From: Pocillopora verrucosa | Taxonomy: Eukaryota; Cnidaria; Anthozoa; Scleractinia; Pocilloporidae | Direction of reading: 5' to 3' | Length of the DNA: 64,000 nt | Assembly: GCF_036669915.1 (NCBI RefSeq) | Contig: NC_089323.1 | Location: 12,106,828-12,170,827, forward strand | Shown here: positions 35,560 to 46,194 of the stretch, in pieces | How the letters are laid out: each line of letters starts with the position of its first letter | Numbering within the stretch: the stretch's first letter is position 1 | Notes under the pieces: model-generated | The model's input: only the letters and a program-made list of their open reading frames with translations | Told to the model about the DNA's origin: nothing | Databases searched by the model: none | Made by a program: the position numbers and the translations under genes

Positions 35560-37228
35560 AAATTACTTTATCATGATGTACATTGTTTTTAAGTTAAGAG
35601 AGCAACAAAAGAAAGCAGTAAATAGTTATGAAAAGAGTTGTTTCTCTTTTTTCAGAGGAATTTGTAATGAGAAACTTGCAAAACTATTAATAAGGAAATG
35701 CTGCTTATTCATTTGGTACCAGAACAGGCCTTTTAAAATTAAGTTTGAAGTCATCTTTCTAAGAGTTGTCCAGTTTAACAACCATTTACAAAAGACAAAA
35801 ATAAACTACATAACACACAGTCCTGAAATTTCAAGGCAGCTCCTTTAGCATCTTGGCTAATTTCTAACTGCAACCTTTATTGACAACCCTGCATTAAACA
35901 ATTATTCCACAGTTAAGTCTGCAACCCCTCCTGAAATACTCCAGGATACCAAAAAAAACAACAACAAGCAAACAAACATATTAGTGAAGTGAGCAAACAA
36001 CCACATGCGTGACTTTCACGTAATATAAAATTCGTGATTGCAGCATTCCCACGTGCGTAAAGTGCTTGTAACTTACGGGAAACACACGCATGTTACACCA
36101 AAAAAACCCGCGTGTAGTACAAGAGGCCGATTACTCGCAATTTCTCGTAGTTTTGAATTTCCCTTTTGTTTTTCAGAACACCCATATACCTGTACTTTTT
36201 TACACCGATGCGATAGAAATTAATTGGAAAAACATTCCTTGAAATAGGAAGTCGTCCTTTATTTTCAGCGAAAAAGATTGTCAAGTGATCAAAACAACAC
36301 CGGCCAGATTATAGTCACGTGCTCGGCAACGACTTGTGGAAAGCGATCATCTTTCATTCTTACCATCAAAACGAAACGATTACAACGGAAAGACCCAAAT
36401 TGGCGTAGAAAGAAATAATGCTGCAAATTACCATTTTTTTTATGTCATGTGTACATGCTTCCGTGGGAATTTCTGTGTCAACAGCTTGCTGTCACTCACA
36501 AACTCTTCGTGATTCTCGCTGGTCCTCGTTATGTTCAGCGCATGGACGATTCGAAGACGCTTCGAATTTGGTTTTTAAGTTGATCATAGCACTAATCTGA
36601 AACATTTGAAGTCCATTTCAATATAGTAAATGTCGAAACAGGCGTGTAAAGACAATAAATATCGCAACGATCAGTGCAATCATAATAGCGCCACGACTTT
36701 GGACTTACTTCTTCGGAAGGATAGATCTCGAGTTCGAAGCCGACTAATTACGACTAATTACGAAGAGTCCACGCTAATTTGCATATCGCAGAGCGCCCAC
36801 AAGAACTCGTTTCTACGCTATCGTGTATCCACGAGTTAAAAAGTAGTAGCAGAAATTTTTTCAATTTTTTTTTCAATGACTGTTACGAAAATATTTACTG
36901 CTCCAAGTATTTCCAGTATTGCCGTATAAACAAATAAATAGCCTAAGCCACCAAGAGGTAATTTATTTGTTGACGACGATTACCAAACGTTCAAAAACAC
37001 GCCAAAAAGCTTCCAGGGAGGGAAGGAAAGGCATATTGCTTGATAAAAGGAAAAGTTAATACCCCAGATCCTTCCTGTGAATCTGCATTTGTTCAAATAA
37101 TTCCCACACAAAAATTACTATTCAGACTGTTGATTCCAGGCCTAATATCACCCCTGTAGTACAGTTGACTCACAGTGAGCGACAGGTTTGCTTCCGCTCA
37201 AAAACCCCTTCCAAACACTTTGTCAATA
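35560..37228 (+). other. 3' non-coding part of the nested Helitron-like element
   Basis: About 1.7 kb with no coding region I can support. It ends in the shared ACACTTTGTCAA box (37,215-37,226), also present just inside the left end (32,522-32,533), before the terminal inverted repeat. Confidence 0.5.
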
Positions 37229-37256
37229 AAATCCCACACAAGTACGCATTGCGGAC

Positions 37257-39250
37257 CTATTTTTTTATAAAGTATTCGATCATAGAGAGTACATATGAAA
37301 TAAGGGCCTTCTCTCATTTTCTTCTTAAACGGTTTAATACGTGATTCAATAGATGTGGCTTTGACTTTGATTCTCTTTTCTTTTATTCAATAGATCTCTT
37401 TTAGCTTCTGTGTCCATTGATTCGTATTTTTCCGTGCATTTCTGAAATAATTCTTTCTTTTTTGTCACATCCATGGATTGGTATTTTTCTTTGCGTTTGT
37501 GGAATAATTTTTTCTTATCTATACCATCTAAAGATTGGTAATTTTGTCAGTGTTTGCAAGATAATTCTTTCTTTTTTGTAGGATCCATTGTTGAATACCT
37601 CTTTTGAATCTCCTCTACAAACCTTTTTTTGGCAACAGGTTCCATGCTGTCATGTACATGTTTTTTTCTGTTTTCTCGTCATATTTTCCCTTTCATTTTC
37701 ACTAATATCACAAGAACAGCGAATAAATTGTATATCATACTCTACAGTCTGACATTGCTGTTTATTTTGAATAATATCATGAATTGCCTCTACAAGTTTG
37801 TTAACACCACTGATGTGTTTTATATGTTTCATTGCAGGTGAATTACCATCTTCATGTCAGCAGTGAAAACAATCTTACTGTGGTATTTTGTTGATAACTA
37901 CAATCTGCACAGTAACTTGAAATGCACATTAAAAATTCTGTTTTCCCATTTTTCCTTAAAATCAAGGTCTTTAAAGATATCTGGCTTTCAGGTAATTTAG
38001 TTAATTTTCTGTGACTTAGTTTATCAACATCTAAATTTATCTTAATGCCAAAAATTGTAACACTGTTACGAATATAAATAGATGCTAAGTGATGTTCACT
38101 TTGCATTGTATTATTAAGCCGAGTTCCATTTTGAATAATTGCATCTAAAGTATTTGAGTTCCAGTAACCACAAGGTGAAATGATTGAGTAACATATAGAT
38201 TAAAGAGCTATGGCAAAGCAGTAGTGGTTTTTGAAACAATTCTGTTGATCTGATGGTGTATTTAACACATCTTTACACTGTTGCTCACTGTGATGTCATA
38301 CTTTGTAATATGTAAACCTTTTAGTTCATACACATCATTTACTCCGTATAAACTTTGAAAGTATTGCACTAAGTTGTCTGCAGATTATATATCTAATAGT
38401 ATGCATGTCCCTTTAGGATGACTCTCGCCATAAACTTCTCTTGCATGAGTCGAACACTTTAAAATGGCGATTGTCAGCACAATAAATAATACCGACAGCA
38501 ATACAACCAACTTTCAAAATAAGCAACCTGTATTGTTCTGATATCAGTGACTCAAAAGCTCTTTTCAGGCCCATACAGTATTGATATCCCTCAATTTCCC
38601 TGCAATACTGTAAGCATTGTTGGTAATTCTGTTAGCAGTAAGAATGATTGTCTTGCTAGTTTTGACAAACTGCTCTATAGTTGATTGCCAATATGCACTA
38701 TTTGTTTCAAGTCACCAGGGTTACTTATTCCTTTCATATTGTGGTATATTAAGGCACATAAACTCATTGCAACACATTTTTGTCCTGCATTTTGTCCAAA
38801 TACAACAACATCCCCTTTTTTATATGGTTCTTTTATTGTTTTATTGGGATCAATATGGTGCATGGCAGGACCAGGGTTTTCCTCCACATCATTACAAAGC
38901 TTGTACTTTGTACAATTGCCTCTATGAGTAAGACTCTTGTACTCACTATATGGGAAATTACACGAACACAACCTTAAGTAATTTGAAATATTTCTTTCCA
39001 TGCTTAGCTGTATTTGACTTGTTAACATATCTCATTGCAGAATTGACTTTTCTTGTTCTAAAAATGGGTTTCCTTCTCATTTTTTGTACAAGCCTGACAC
39101 TTGTTTTGTGTCTACTTTTGCTTCCTGGTGCAATGAGACGATGAACTTTCGATGATTTTGTTAGGTTTTTCCCTAATCGGCTCCATACGTACCTCTGTAA
39201 TTTTCTGCCTTTCTGAGAGAGACATTTCAACATATTTACTAGTACTCTAC
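37257..39250 (-). pseudogene. Helitron-like polyprotein fragment, copy 1: basic N-terminus, 2A peptide, cysteine-protease-like domain, Lys-rich repeats
   Basis: Read on the minus strand. A basic stretch rich in K and R (39,233-38,958) is followed by YKLCNDVEENPGP (2A-like, core 38,890-38,867). A domain beginning DVVVFGQNAGQKCVAMSLCA follows, resembling the catalytic-Cys region of herpes tegument-type (C76-like) or other papain-fold deubiquitinases. After further decayed coding sequence there are degenerate repeats such as KYQSMDVTKKKELFQK and KYESMDTEAKRDLLNK (37,640-37,340). It then joins the DUF6570-like part at 32,507 once the nested element is removed. Frameshifts and stops are present. 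The C76 assignment is tentative. Confidence 0.6.
38867..38890 (-). other. 2A-like ribosome-skipping motif, copy 1
   Basis: Encodes DVEENPGP with the preceding CN, matching the canonical D-(V/I)-E-x-N-P-G-P motif. It lies between the basic N-terminus and the protease-like domain in an open frame (39,028-38,675). 2A sequences cause co-translational separation; in transposons this can release an N-terminal protein from the polyprotein. The copy at 56,880 is identical over the motif. Confidence 0.85.
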
Positions 39251-39796
39251 TTGGTTCACGATCACGTTTTTAGCCATGACATTCACATACAACACGACCA
39301 CAATTATAATATACATACTTTGCATAACGAGATCTGAATTCCTGTACCTTTATGTTCTGGACAATCCGAGATTTTCCATGTCACGAAAATAAATTTCAAT
39401 ATTTCTTAAAATAATGTCTCTCCTAAATTACTATTTTGCGAAAAATATTTTAATACGGTTATCGATCGCATAAGAAGTAAACGAAAAGTTAAGTTCGCTT
39501 CTTCAAAAGTCCAGCCGAAGAAAACAAAAATCAAGAAATACTAATGTTGGATCGTTCGGTGCGACCTGTTTGTTGCAATTTTCTAAAGTGTATTACCGTG
39601 GCATTTCAAGACCTTCTTTGGTAAAATGTTATGGACTTTCTCCTCGTCCCCCTCAATATCCCCATCCCCCCTCCAAACACCCCCCCCCCATCACCATCAA
39701 TGCCATATATGATAATTTGGAAACCAGCCAACCGCGTCTTATTCATCAAATTATTATCTTACATCGAACGGACACCTTTGAAATTGTAAAAGGACT
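39251..39796. promoter_or_regulatory. Upstream region of gene E
   Basis: It holds the conserved array promoter block: ATCGTTCGGTGCGACCTGTT (39,551), GGTAAAATGTTATGGACTTT (about 39,620) and CTCCTCGTCCCCCTC, followed by poly-C tracts. It is closest to the F block. Confidence 0.5.
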
Positions 39797-40480
39797 ATGG
39801 CCTTAAAGAAACTTTAATGCTTTCTTTTGGTCTGTTTCTTTGCCTTGGATAGTGCTACCTACTGTAGTGATTGTTCCCTCAGTGAGTCCTGTTGTTCAGA
39901 TAAAGTCTGTAGACAGAGATGTTACTATTGTTCGTACGACTACCAGTGTGGGACGAAAGAGCAATGCTGTGATAACAAATGCATCAGTGGTTTCTCAATT
40001 TGCTCCTGTTCCTACGACTTTCAATGCGACACTGGCGAGCAATGCTGTAATAGCAAATGCATCAGTAGTTCGATTTCTTGTTCCTGCACGTATGACTACC
40101 AATGTGACATTGGAGAGGATTGTTGTGGGGGAGTTTGTTCCTCATACTGTGGTTAGAGCGGAGGAGCTATTGCAGGCGCCATCGGCACAATTATCTTCTT
40201 CGCCATCATCATTTCCATCGTGTCCTGCTGCTGCTGTGCTTGTTGCCCGTACTACCTCTATCATACACCCGGTACTGTGATCATCACCGGCGAACAGCCA
40301 CAACAACAAATGGTCTCTCATACACACATGACGAAGCAACAAGTACATGTTCCTCCGTCGGTGAACTACAATCAGCCTCTTCCAGCTGGTTACAACCCGC
40401 CTCCTCAAGGCTTTAATCAGGCACCTCCGCCTTACCCGGGTTATCCACCGCCGGGAAAAGCTCAAGCGGCGCCGTTTTAA
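39797..40480 (+). pseudogene. Array member E: four-module Cys-rich membrane protein with two in-frame stops
   Basis: ATG 39797 starts MALKKL and meets TAA at 39815. The frame otherwise continues: signal-peptide residues (CFLLVCFFALDSATYC), four Cys modules (DCSLSESCCSDKVC, YQCGTKEQCCDNKC, FQCDTGEQCCNSKC, YQCDIGEDCCGGVC), a second stop TAG at 40154 exactly where paralogues have the Trp codon of CGWSGG, then the membrane segment (one codon shorter), CCCCACC and a PPxY-containing tail ending TAA 40478. Two nonsense changes in a frame otherwise open for 228 codons indicate recent loss. An AATAAA lies near 40,618. Confidence 0.8.
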
Positions 40481-40489
40481 AGTACGCCG

Positions 40490-43240
40490 GAAGCGGCTAG
40501 AACACGAAAGAAGCGTAAGGAGAAACACGAGACGTAGTCAGCTTGTCGCATTGCGTGCAATTGAATTAGAAACGTCAGGGTCTTGTGATTTTACGAGACC
40601 TCGTGGTTAAAAAAAAAATAATAAATGATTGAGTTGTAAAATAAAGTACTTAACTTTGTGGTGGAAGCATTTTACGCGATAATTCTTTCTGGTCCTTCGA
40701 GCCGGATAACGCTAACCGGTGGATAAGTTGTGGTTTTTAGCGATTATTTTTGTGGTTTTTGCGAATATCTGTGGAAACAGATGATGAATTGAGCGATTGG
40801 GGCGATGGACGAGATCCGCCATCAGTTGGACTGGAAAACGTGCCGAAGGTAAGTCAACCGGAAATTTCAGTCCAAACTTTCTTGAAAAATAAATAAAAAT
40901 CACGATTCAGCTGAAAGGTTAAGGAGCTTGGGCCGCCTGTGTGCCAGTGATTATGCTATTTTGCGAAACGAAACAAAACAAAACCTGGCGAAACTAAAAG
41001 AATAATGAAGTATATTATCCAATATATAACTTTCACAAGAATTTTGAAGTAAACGCTAGTCGTTAAGGAGGATTTTGAAGTAAACGTAAGTAGTTAAGGG
41101 CAATTTTAATTTATTTAATTGAAATTGTAATTTCATGCCAGTGAGTCTACCAAATTCAAGTTATATGGAGAAATGAATGGGTGAACTTGACATCATCATG
41201 CAAATGGTCGACTTCACATCATCATGCAAAGTGCTAATCTACCGTACAAAAAGGTCCAAAACAAACATGGTAAGCAACTGAATTTCATGTATCACTTTGA
41301 GTTAGAGCACACAAGAGGACTTGTGGGACCTGCTTCTCTCTCATTTGCCAGAACAAGATTGAACTACTGGTACCAATCAAAGTTCAGAATGACCGTGACA
41401 GTTTGGAACTGATCTGTTAAGACTGTGCTTTTAAGGGGTCTACAGATGTGATTAGAACCTTGGGTCTCCGAGGATACCTGATGGTTATCTAATCCACATC
41501 AATTAGCTCTAACTTTTAACTATAAATGTAACAAATGCCAGTTCCATTGAACTGTCGTAATAAAAACTCAACAAAGTCTAAGCTAAGTTAATTAAAGTGT
41601 ACTTTGGTGTTCTAAACAAGCAGAAGTAAATTTTTCACAAACAACAAATGTTAAGCTCGTAGCGTGTGTGCAGTTTAAAGTATTTGAAAAATTTACAGGT
41701 GCTTATCATATGAGAAATCATGTTATTAATTATCCATAACGTATACATGAAAGATACACATTTACAGGAAATCAACAAACTGATGGCAGATAAATTTGAC
41801 AGTATTGACTAAATGAAGTGTATGCCATCAAAATTTGTCCTTCAGCGGAATTCTTACTCAGGAATGCAATTTTTTAGTGTTTATCAATATACATAGAAGT
41901 ATCCAAGCTCTTTTTTATTTTTGTCAGCTACTGCATTTATCAATCAGAACCTACTTTGTGTAAATCTGATTGGTTTCTAATGTGATCTATTGTTGCTAAG
42001 CCTAGTTTATATTATTTTGTACATGAGTTATTAATTTTTCACTAATGATAAATGAAAAAGGCACCTAGCTATTTTCAGCCAACCAAAAAGGTGTAATTTT
42101 ATGAAGTATGAAGAGAGTCTAGAAGACTGCCAAACTTGAAGGAAGTCATGAGATGTTAAGGTCTGAATAATTCTGGCCATAACTTGGAAAACATATCACT
42201 AATCACATTTCAGTTAACATTAAAGCACTAGGCTTCGATTCATATTTTAATAAAAGCAAAACCACTTCGTTACTGAGTTTCAATGGATTACTCCCTTAAG
42301 TTTGGAGACAATCACAATAGACATTTAGCACCTTGTTAACGACAAACCGCAGTTTCAGGCGTTAGATGTTTGTGACTTTTATTGGTTTAGCTATGTAAAC
42401 ATGAAAGTATAATTTCATTTAAAGAGGCCGTCAAATTGAATTTCCAGACAACAGCAGTGTTTGATTTTCTAATGGCAACAAAAAAGTCCTATTTTCACTA
42501 CTGGCTAAAAATGGTTTATTCTATTCGTATTCAATGACATGTAATGCCATGGGTGGTAAGGTATTTTGCAGTTAAACCAAAATTTTATCTTTGCATGTAC
42601 TAAAAAGACTGGTTAAGTAATTTTCTCACTGAGCATGTGGTATAAACAGAAATTCAGGATAAAAAATGTTCCAGTAAATGACTTATGTGAAATGTGACCG
42701 CAAAGAGAGTCAATAATGACTCCTAAGTTTCAATGTGGCATGACCTGCACTGAAGGTCCAGACCATGAAATGTTGGCCTGTCAGAGCTCAACTCCACGCT
42801 GTAATCCGCACTTAGAAGACACGCCGACTGTAGGAAAGCCGGCGTGTGAAATCTAAGCAACAAAGATGAATGAAAAACTAGATAAAAAAAACGATCTTCG
42901 ACAGCGTGTTACAGCCACCATTGCAAAATGGTCGCTTTCTGAAGCTTTGAAGCTTAGGTAACTTAGCCAAGCATAGACTGAAACCAATCTTCGACAATAA
43001 TAAACCACGTGACAAGCGCTCTGTTCACTGTGATAAATCCAGCGAGGAACCGCAAAAACAGTTACAGGATAAACCAATAATTGTATAAAAACTTAGGCAA
43101 ATGCAAGCATAAAAAACAAAGTTTATTTCCAACAGAAAGCTTGGGTGAATACAATTATGCTTCTAGTTTCATTCTGATATTGACGTTGGTTTAACTGTCT
43201 CTCCACTCTACATTCTGCTGATTCATTTGCAATTTTTTAT
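40490..43240. other. Intergenic region between E and the next Helitron-like fragment
   Basis: Mostly AT-rich and without supported genes. A short open stretch ending in a good donor (40,755-40,850, translating ETDDELSDWGDGRDPPSV, then AAG/GTAAGT) could be an exon or retroelement relic, but has no in-frame ATG. 40,950-41,100 (TATTTTGCGAAACGAAAC, CTAAAAGAAT, TATATTATC) matches 48,661-48,780 upstream of H, another duplicated piece. Confidence 0.45.
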
Positions 43241-44300
43241 CTTTGATACTGAGATTGGGTTTGCCAACCCCCTTTTTTCTTAATTCAGAAGATTCATTTG
43301 CACGTTTCTTTTCCCTGGTCAGACGCTGCTGTGCCAGCCTCTTTTCCCTAGATTCCTCACTTTCATTTACCTTTCTTCATTTCTCATATTCGTGCTTAGC
43401 AATCACTCGTTTTTCTTTTTCTTCTGGCGTTTCAGTTAAAGACTTTTACTTCGTTTTCATATGTTGTGTTTGGTTTCTTTTATTTATGAAAGGCAAATGT
43501 TCACTTTTTGGACTCTCGTGAACATTTTGCAAATCAAGTTCATTATCTCTGGCAAAGACACCTTTAATTTCAAAAGGAACAAACCCTATTTGTAAGCAGG
43601 AAATGTTCAAATATACAAGATACAAGATACAAGGTTTTCAATTCCTTCAATGGTAAGCAAAGTACATTTCCCAAATGAGTGGGGCATCCCATGCAAATCC
43701 CTGGAATGAGCATCAAAAATTTTAAAGCTTTGTTCTGAATTCTTAATCACTGCAACAGTATTTATTCCAATCATTAACAAACAACACTTGTAGTTAAGTT
43801 GACAATTTGAAAACACTTCTGTCAGAGACATGTATGGCCCATTATTTATGAACAAAATTCCTGTTAATGACTCACTATATTCTAATGTGTATACATTATT
43901 GAACATTGAAACAATGTATGGAACATCAGTTAAAAGCAAATAATCATTTGTTTAGACAGAACATCTTATAGAAGTATACAAATTATTTCCATTGGTAAGA
44001 ATATTATTCAAAAGGGAAGAAGTCCACAAATTGATATCTTCTATGTAATGATAAATAATAGCAGTAAGTGACATTGCTACACAGACACACTCAATGGTGC
44101 AACCCGCACCGATAGATCAAGCCGATAGTTGTTGGCTTGTGAGAGTGCAAGAGCTCCTTTCAGTGTGGTACAGCCCGTACCGAAGATTCAAGCAGTGAAA
44201 TATTGTCTTTTAAGAACGTAGAAGCTCTTGCACAAGCTGCACTTATAACAAAAGCCGGGTCTGAATGTGTTGGCTTGTGTGAGGGGAACTAACTCGTGAT
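43240..44300 (-). pseudogene. Second Helitron-like fragment: protease C-terminal half and Arg/Lys-rich region
   Basis: On the minus strand, 43,939-43,607 is an open frame with LLMIGINTVAVIK and FKIFDAHSRDLHG followed by FGKCTLLTIEG. This is the Asp/His-containing half expected of a papain-fold (C76-like) protease. Downstream (43,440-43,240) is EESREKRLAQQRLTREKKRA, the charged repeat region typical of these polyproteins. The upstream end (44,300-44,095) carries CAAGCCAACA units homologous to 32,985-33,125. The N-terminal/2A and catalytic-Cys part is missing, so it is a deleted copy independent of copies 1 and 2. Confidence 0.55.
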
Positions 44301-44504
44301 ACGATCACATGAAAAAAATTACTCGAGATCACGCTTACAATCAAGATGGCTGACTCAGATTAGTGCGCCGTACAATACTACGATACTAGACCACGTGACA
44401 GGCGCTCGACTCTCGTGTACAAACAAATAAAGAAATCCGATCGTGCCATAATGTGGTTACACAGGTTGTGTAAGCCACACAAAAAAACAAAAAATACTAA
44501 TTTT

Positions 44505-44690
44505 GCATCGCCCGGTGCGGCCAATTTGTTGCCCGGTAGGCCAGTTTGTTGCTCTGTTCTAGAGGGTTATCCGTGGCATCTCGTGACCTTCTTTGGTAAA
44601 ATGTTATGGACTTTCTCCTCGTCCCCCTCAACATCCCCACCTCTCTCCCTCCCCTCCCCCCTATCACCATCAATGCCATATATGATAATT
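44505..44690 (+). promoter_or_regulatory. Conserved upstream block of gene F
   Basis: CCGGTGCGGCCAATTTGTTG, TAGGCCAGTTTGTTGC, GTTCTAG, GGTAAAATGTTATGGACTTT and CTCCTCGTCCCCCTCAACAT. Same order and spacing as before D, E and H. No TATAAA in this copy. Confidence 0.5.
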
Positions 44691-44769
44691 TGGAAACCAG
44701 TTAACGGCGTCCAATTTATCAAATTATTATCTCACATCGAACAGACGCCTTTAAAACTGTGCAAGGACA

Positions 44770-45687
44770 ATGGCTTCAAAGAAACTCTTATGCTTTTTTA
44801 TTGTCTATTTCTTTGCCTTGGGAAGTGCTACCTACTGTAACGACGACAGCCATTGTTTCAACAGTGAGTCCTGTTGTTCAGATAAAGTCTGTAGACAGAA
44901 ATGTTACTACTGTTCGTACGACTACCAGTGTGGAACAAATGAGCAATGCTGTAATAACAAATGTACCAGTAGTTCGTCCACTTCTTCCTGTTCTTACGAC
45001 TACCAGTGTCAAATTAGCGAGCAGTGCTGTAATAGCAAATGCATCAGTAGTTCGTCTTCTTGTACCTGTTCGTACGACTACCAATGTGGATCGAGCAAGA
45101 AATGCTGTAATGGCAAATGCATTAGTAGTTTGTCTTCTTGTTCCTGTTCCTACGACTACCAATGTGGATCGAGCAAGAAGTGCTGTAATAGCAAATGCAT
45201 CGGTAGTTCGTCTTCTTGTTACTGTACGTACGACTCCGATTGTGACATTGGAGAGGATTGTTGTGGGGGAGTTTGTTCGTCATCATACTGTGGTTGGAGT
45301 GGCGGAGCTATTGCAGGCGCTATTATCGGCACAATTATATTCTTCGCCATCATCATTTCCATTGTGTCCTGTCTCTGCTGTGCTTGTTGCCCGTACTACC
45401 GCTATCGTACACCCGGTACTGTGGTCGTCACCGGCCAACAGCCACAACAACAAATGGTCTCAACTCACACACACTTGACGACGCAACAAGTACATCCTCC
45501 TCCGCCGGTGAACTACAATCAGCCTCCTCCAGCTGGTTACAACCTGCCTCCTGAAGGCTTTAGTCAGGCACCTCCGCCTTACCCGAGCTATCCACCGCCA
45601 CCAAACCAATATCCTCCACCGCCGGGACAAGCTCAAGCGGCGCCGATGCCGGCTGCAATAAACGCTGGACAACCGAACAAGGTCTAA
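44770..45687 (+). CDS. Array member F: intact six-module Cys-rich, PY-rich membrane protein (305 aa)
   Basis: Single exon. Signal peptide LLCFFIVYFFALGSA. Six Cys modules: SHCFNSESCCSDKVC, YQCGTNEQCCNNKC, YQCQISEQCCNSKC, YQCGSSKKCCNGKC, YQCGSSKKCCNSKC, SDCDIGEDCCGGVC. Modules 2-5 are 78-bp DNA repeats; 4 and 5 are nearly identical, showing internal duplication. After module 2 the inter-module Cys is replaced by Ser (SSSTSSC), so that module lacks a disulfide partner. Then GAIAGAIIGTIIFFAIIISIV, CLCCACCPYYRYR, and a tail with PPPAGYNLPP, QAPPPYPSYPPP (PPxY) and a PNKV end. The two extra modules distinguish it from D. Cell-surface or endosomal type I protein inferred; function unknown. Confidence 0.9.
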   Translation: MASKKLLCFFIVYFFALGSATYCNDDSHCFNSESCCSDKVCRQKCYYCSYDYQCGTNEQCCNNKCTSSSSTSSCSYDYQCQISEQCCNSKCISSSSSCTCSYDYQCGSSKKCCNGKCISSLSSCSCSYDYQCGSSKKCCNSKCIGSSSSCYCTYDSDCDIGEDCCGGVCSSSYCGWSGGAIAGAIIGTIIFFAIIISIVSCLCCACCPYYRYRTPGTVVVTGQQPQQQMVSTHTHLTTQQVHPPPPVNYNQPPPAGYNLPPEGFSQAPPPYPSYPPPPNQYPPPPGQAQAAPMPAAINAGQPNKV

Positions 45688-45689
45688 TA

Positions 45690-46190
45690 AAAGTAACCAC
45701 CCAACAGAACTGTTTCGGTGAAATAAACATCTTTCGGTTTAATTTCCACTTACATAAACGTAAACGTAGTCAAGTTACTGAATGCTGAATGTATGTTAGT
45801 ATTTTCTAGGGATAGTTTTGACATTCGAAGGAGTACATGAAGTATAGAATGACCTGTGCGCTGTATATCTGCTAATTTAATCTTTCATTTTGCTTTCGTC
45901 ACACAAAGTAAAACAAAAAGTAGACACAGTTTCCTTGTGGAAAGGATTTTTGTCAGAGAAAGGTGACTCAGGCCATTTGCATCATTTTTCCAGACTGAAT
46001 ATTGTATTCTTAGAAATGTGGTTTCACTTAACTGCCATATTAAACCGATGTGACTGTATTTAACCCAGTCTATGCTTCCATCGACAGTTTTCAATCTATT
46101 TCCGCCTATGAAATTTTCAAGATGGCGAATGTCGATCGTGTCGTATAACAGTCAATCTCGGTAATAGAATATCACAGCTTAAATTTTTTT
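45690..46190. other. 3' flank of gene F
   Basis: 3'UTR-like sequence with AATAAA (GTGAAATAAACATC, about 45,721) and homology to the 3' flanks of D and H (GAAGTATAGAATGA, CCATCGACAGTTTTCAATCT). It is cut off by remnant G. Confidence 0.6.
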
Positions 46191-46194
46191 GTAT

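Larger units (their letters stand above)
32508..37256 (+). mobile_element. Nested Helitron2/Helentron-like element, internally deleted
   Basis: Comparison with copy 2 (51,881: GATTTTTTTATAAAG uninterrupted) shows that 32,508-37,256 is an insertion into a T run. The left end is the hairpin GTGTGGGATTTCCCACAC (32508-32525). Its first 11 bases are complementary to AAATCCCACAC near the right end (37229-37239), followed by a near-palindrome GTACGCATTGCGGAC (37242-37256) and the T-rich target. Asymmetric terminal inverted repeats plus a 3' hairpin and T/T insertion fit Helitron2-type elements. It carries decayed PIF1 helicase and EEP endonuclease genes; no Rep/HUH motif was seen, so it looks internally deleted. 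Confidence 0.65.

Noticed and set aside
40755..40850. Exon of a host gene after E
   Set aside because: It has an open frame and a good donor, but no in-frame ATG, no acceptor partner and no following exon; more likely a retroelement relic.
43243..43521. 92-aa + strand ORF
   Set aside because: It is the antisense of the Arg/Lys-rich region of the Helitron-like fragment.
44878..45162. Antisense ORFs over the Cys repeats of F (and over E, H)
   Set aside because: Low-complexity Val/Thr/Arg translations produced by the 78-bp repeats; no start context or domain.
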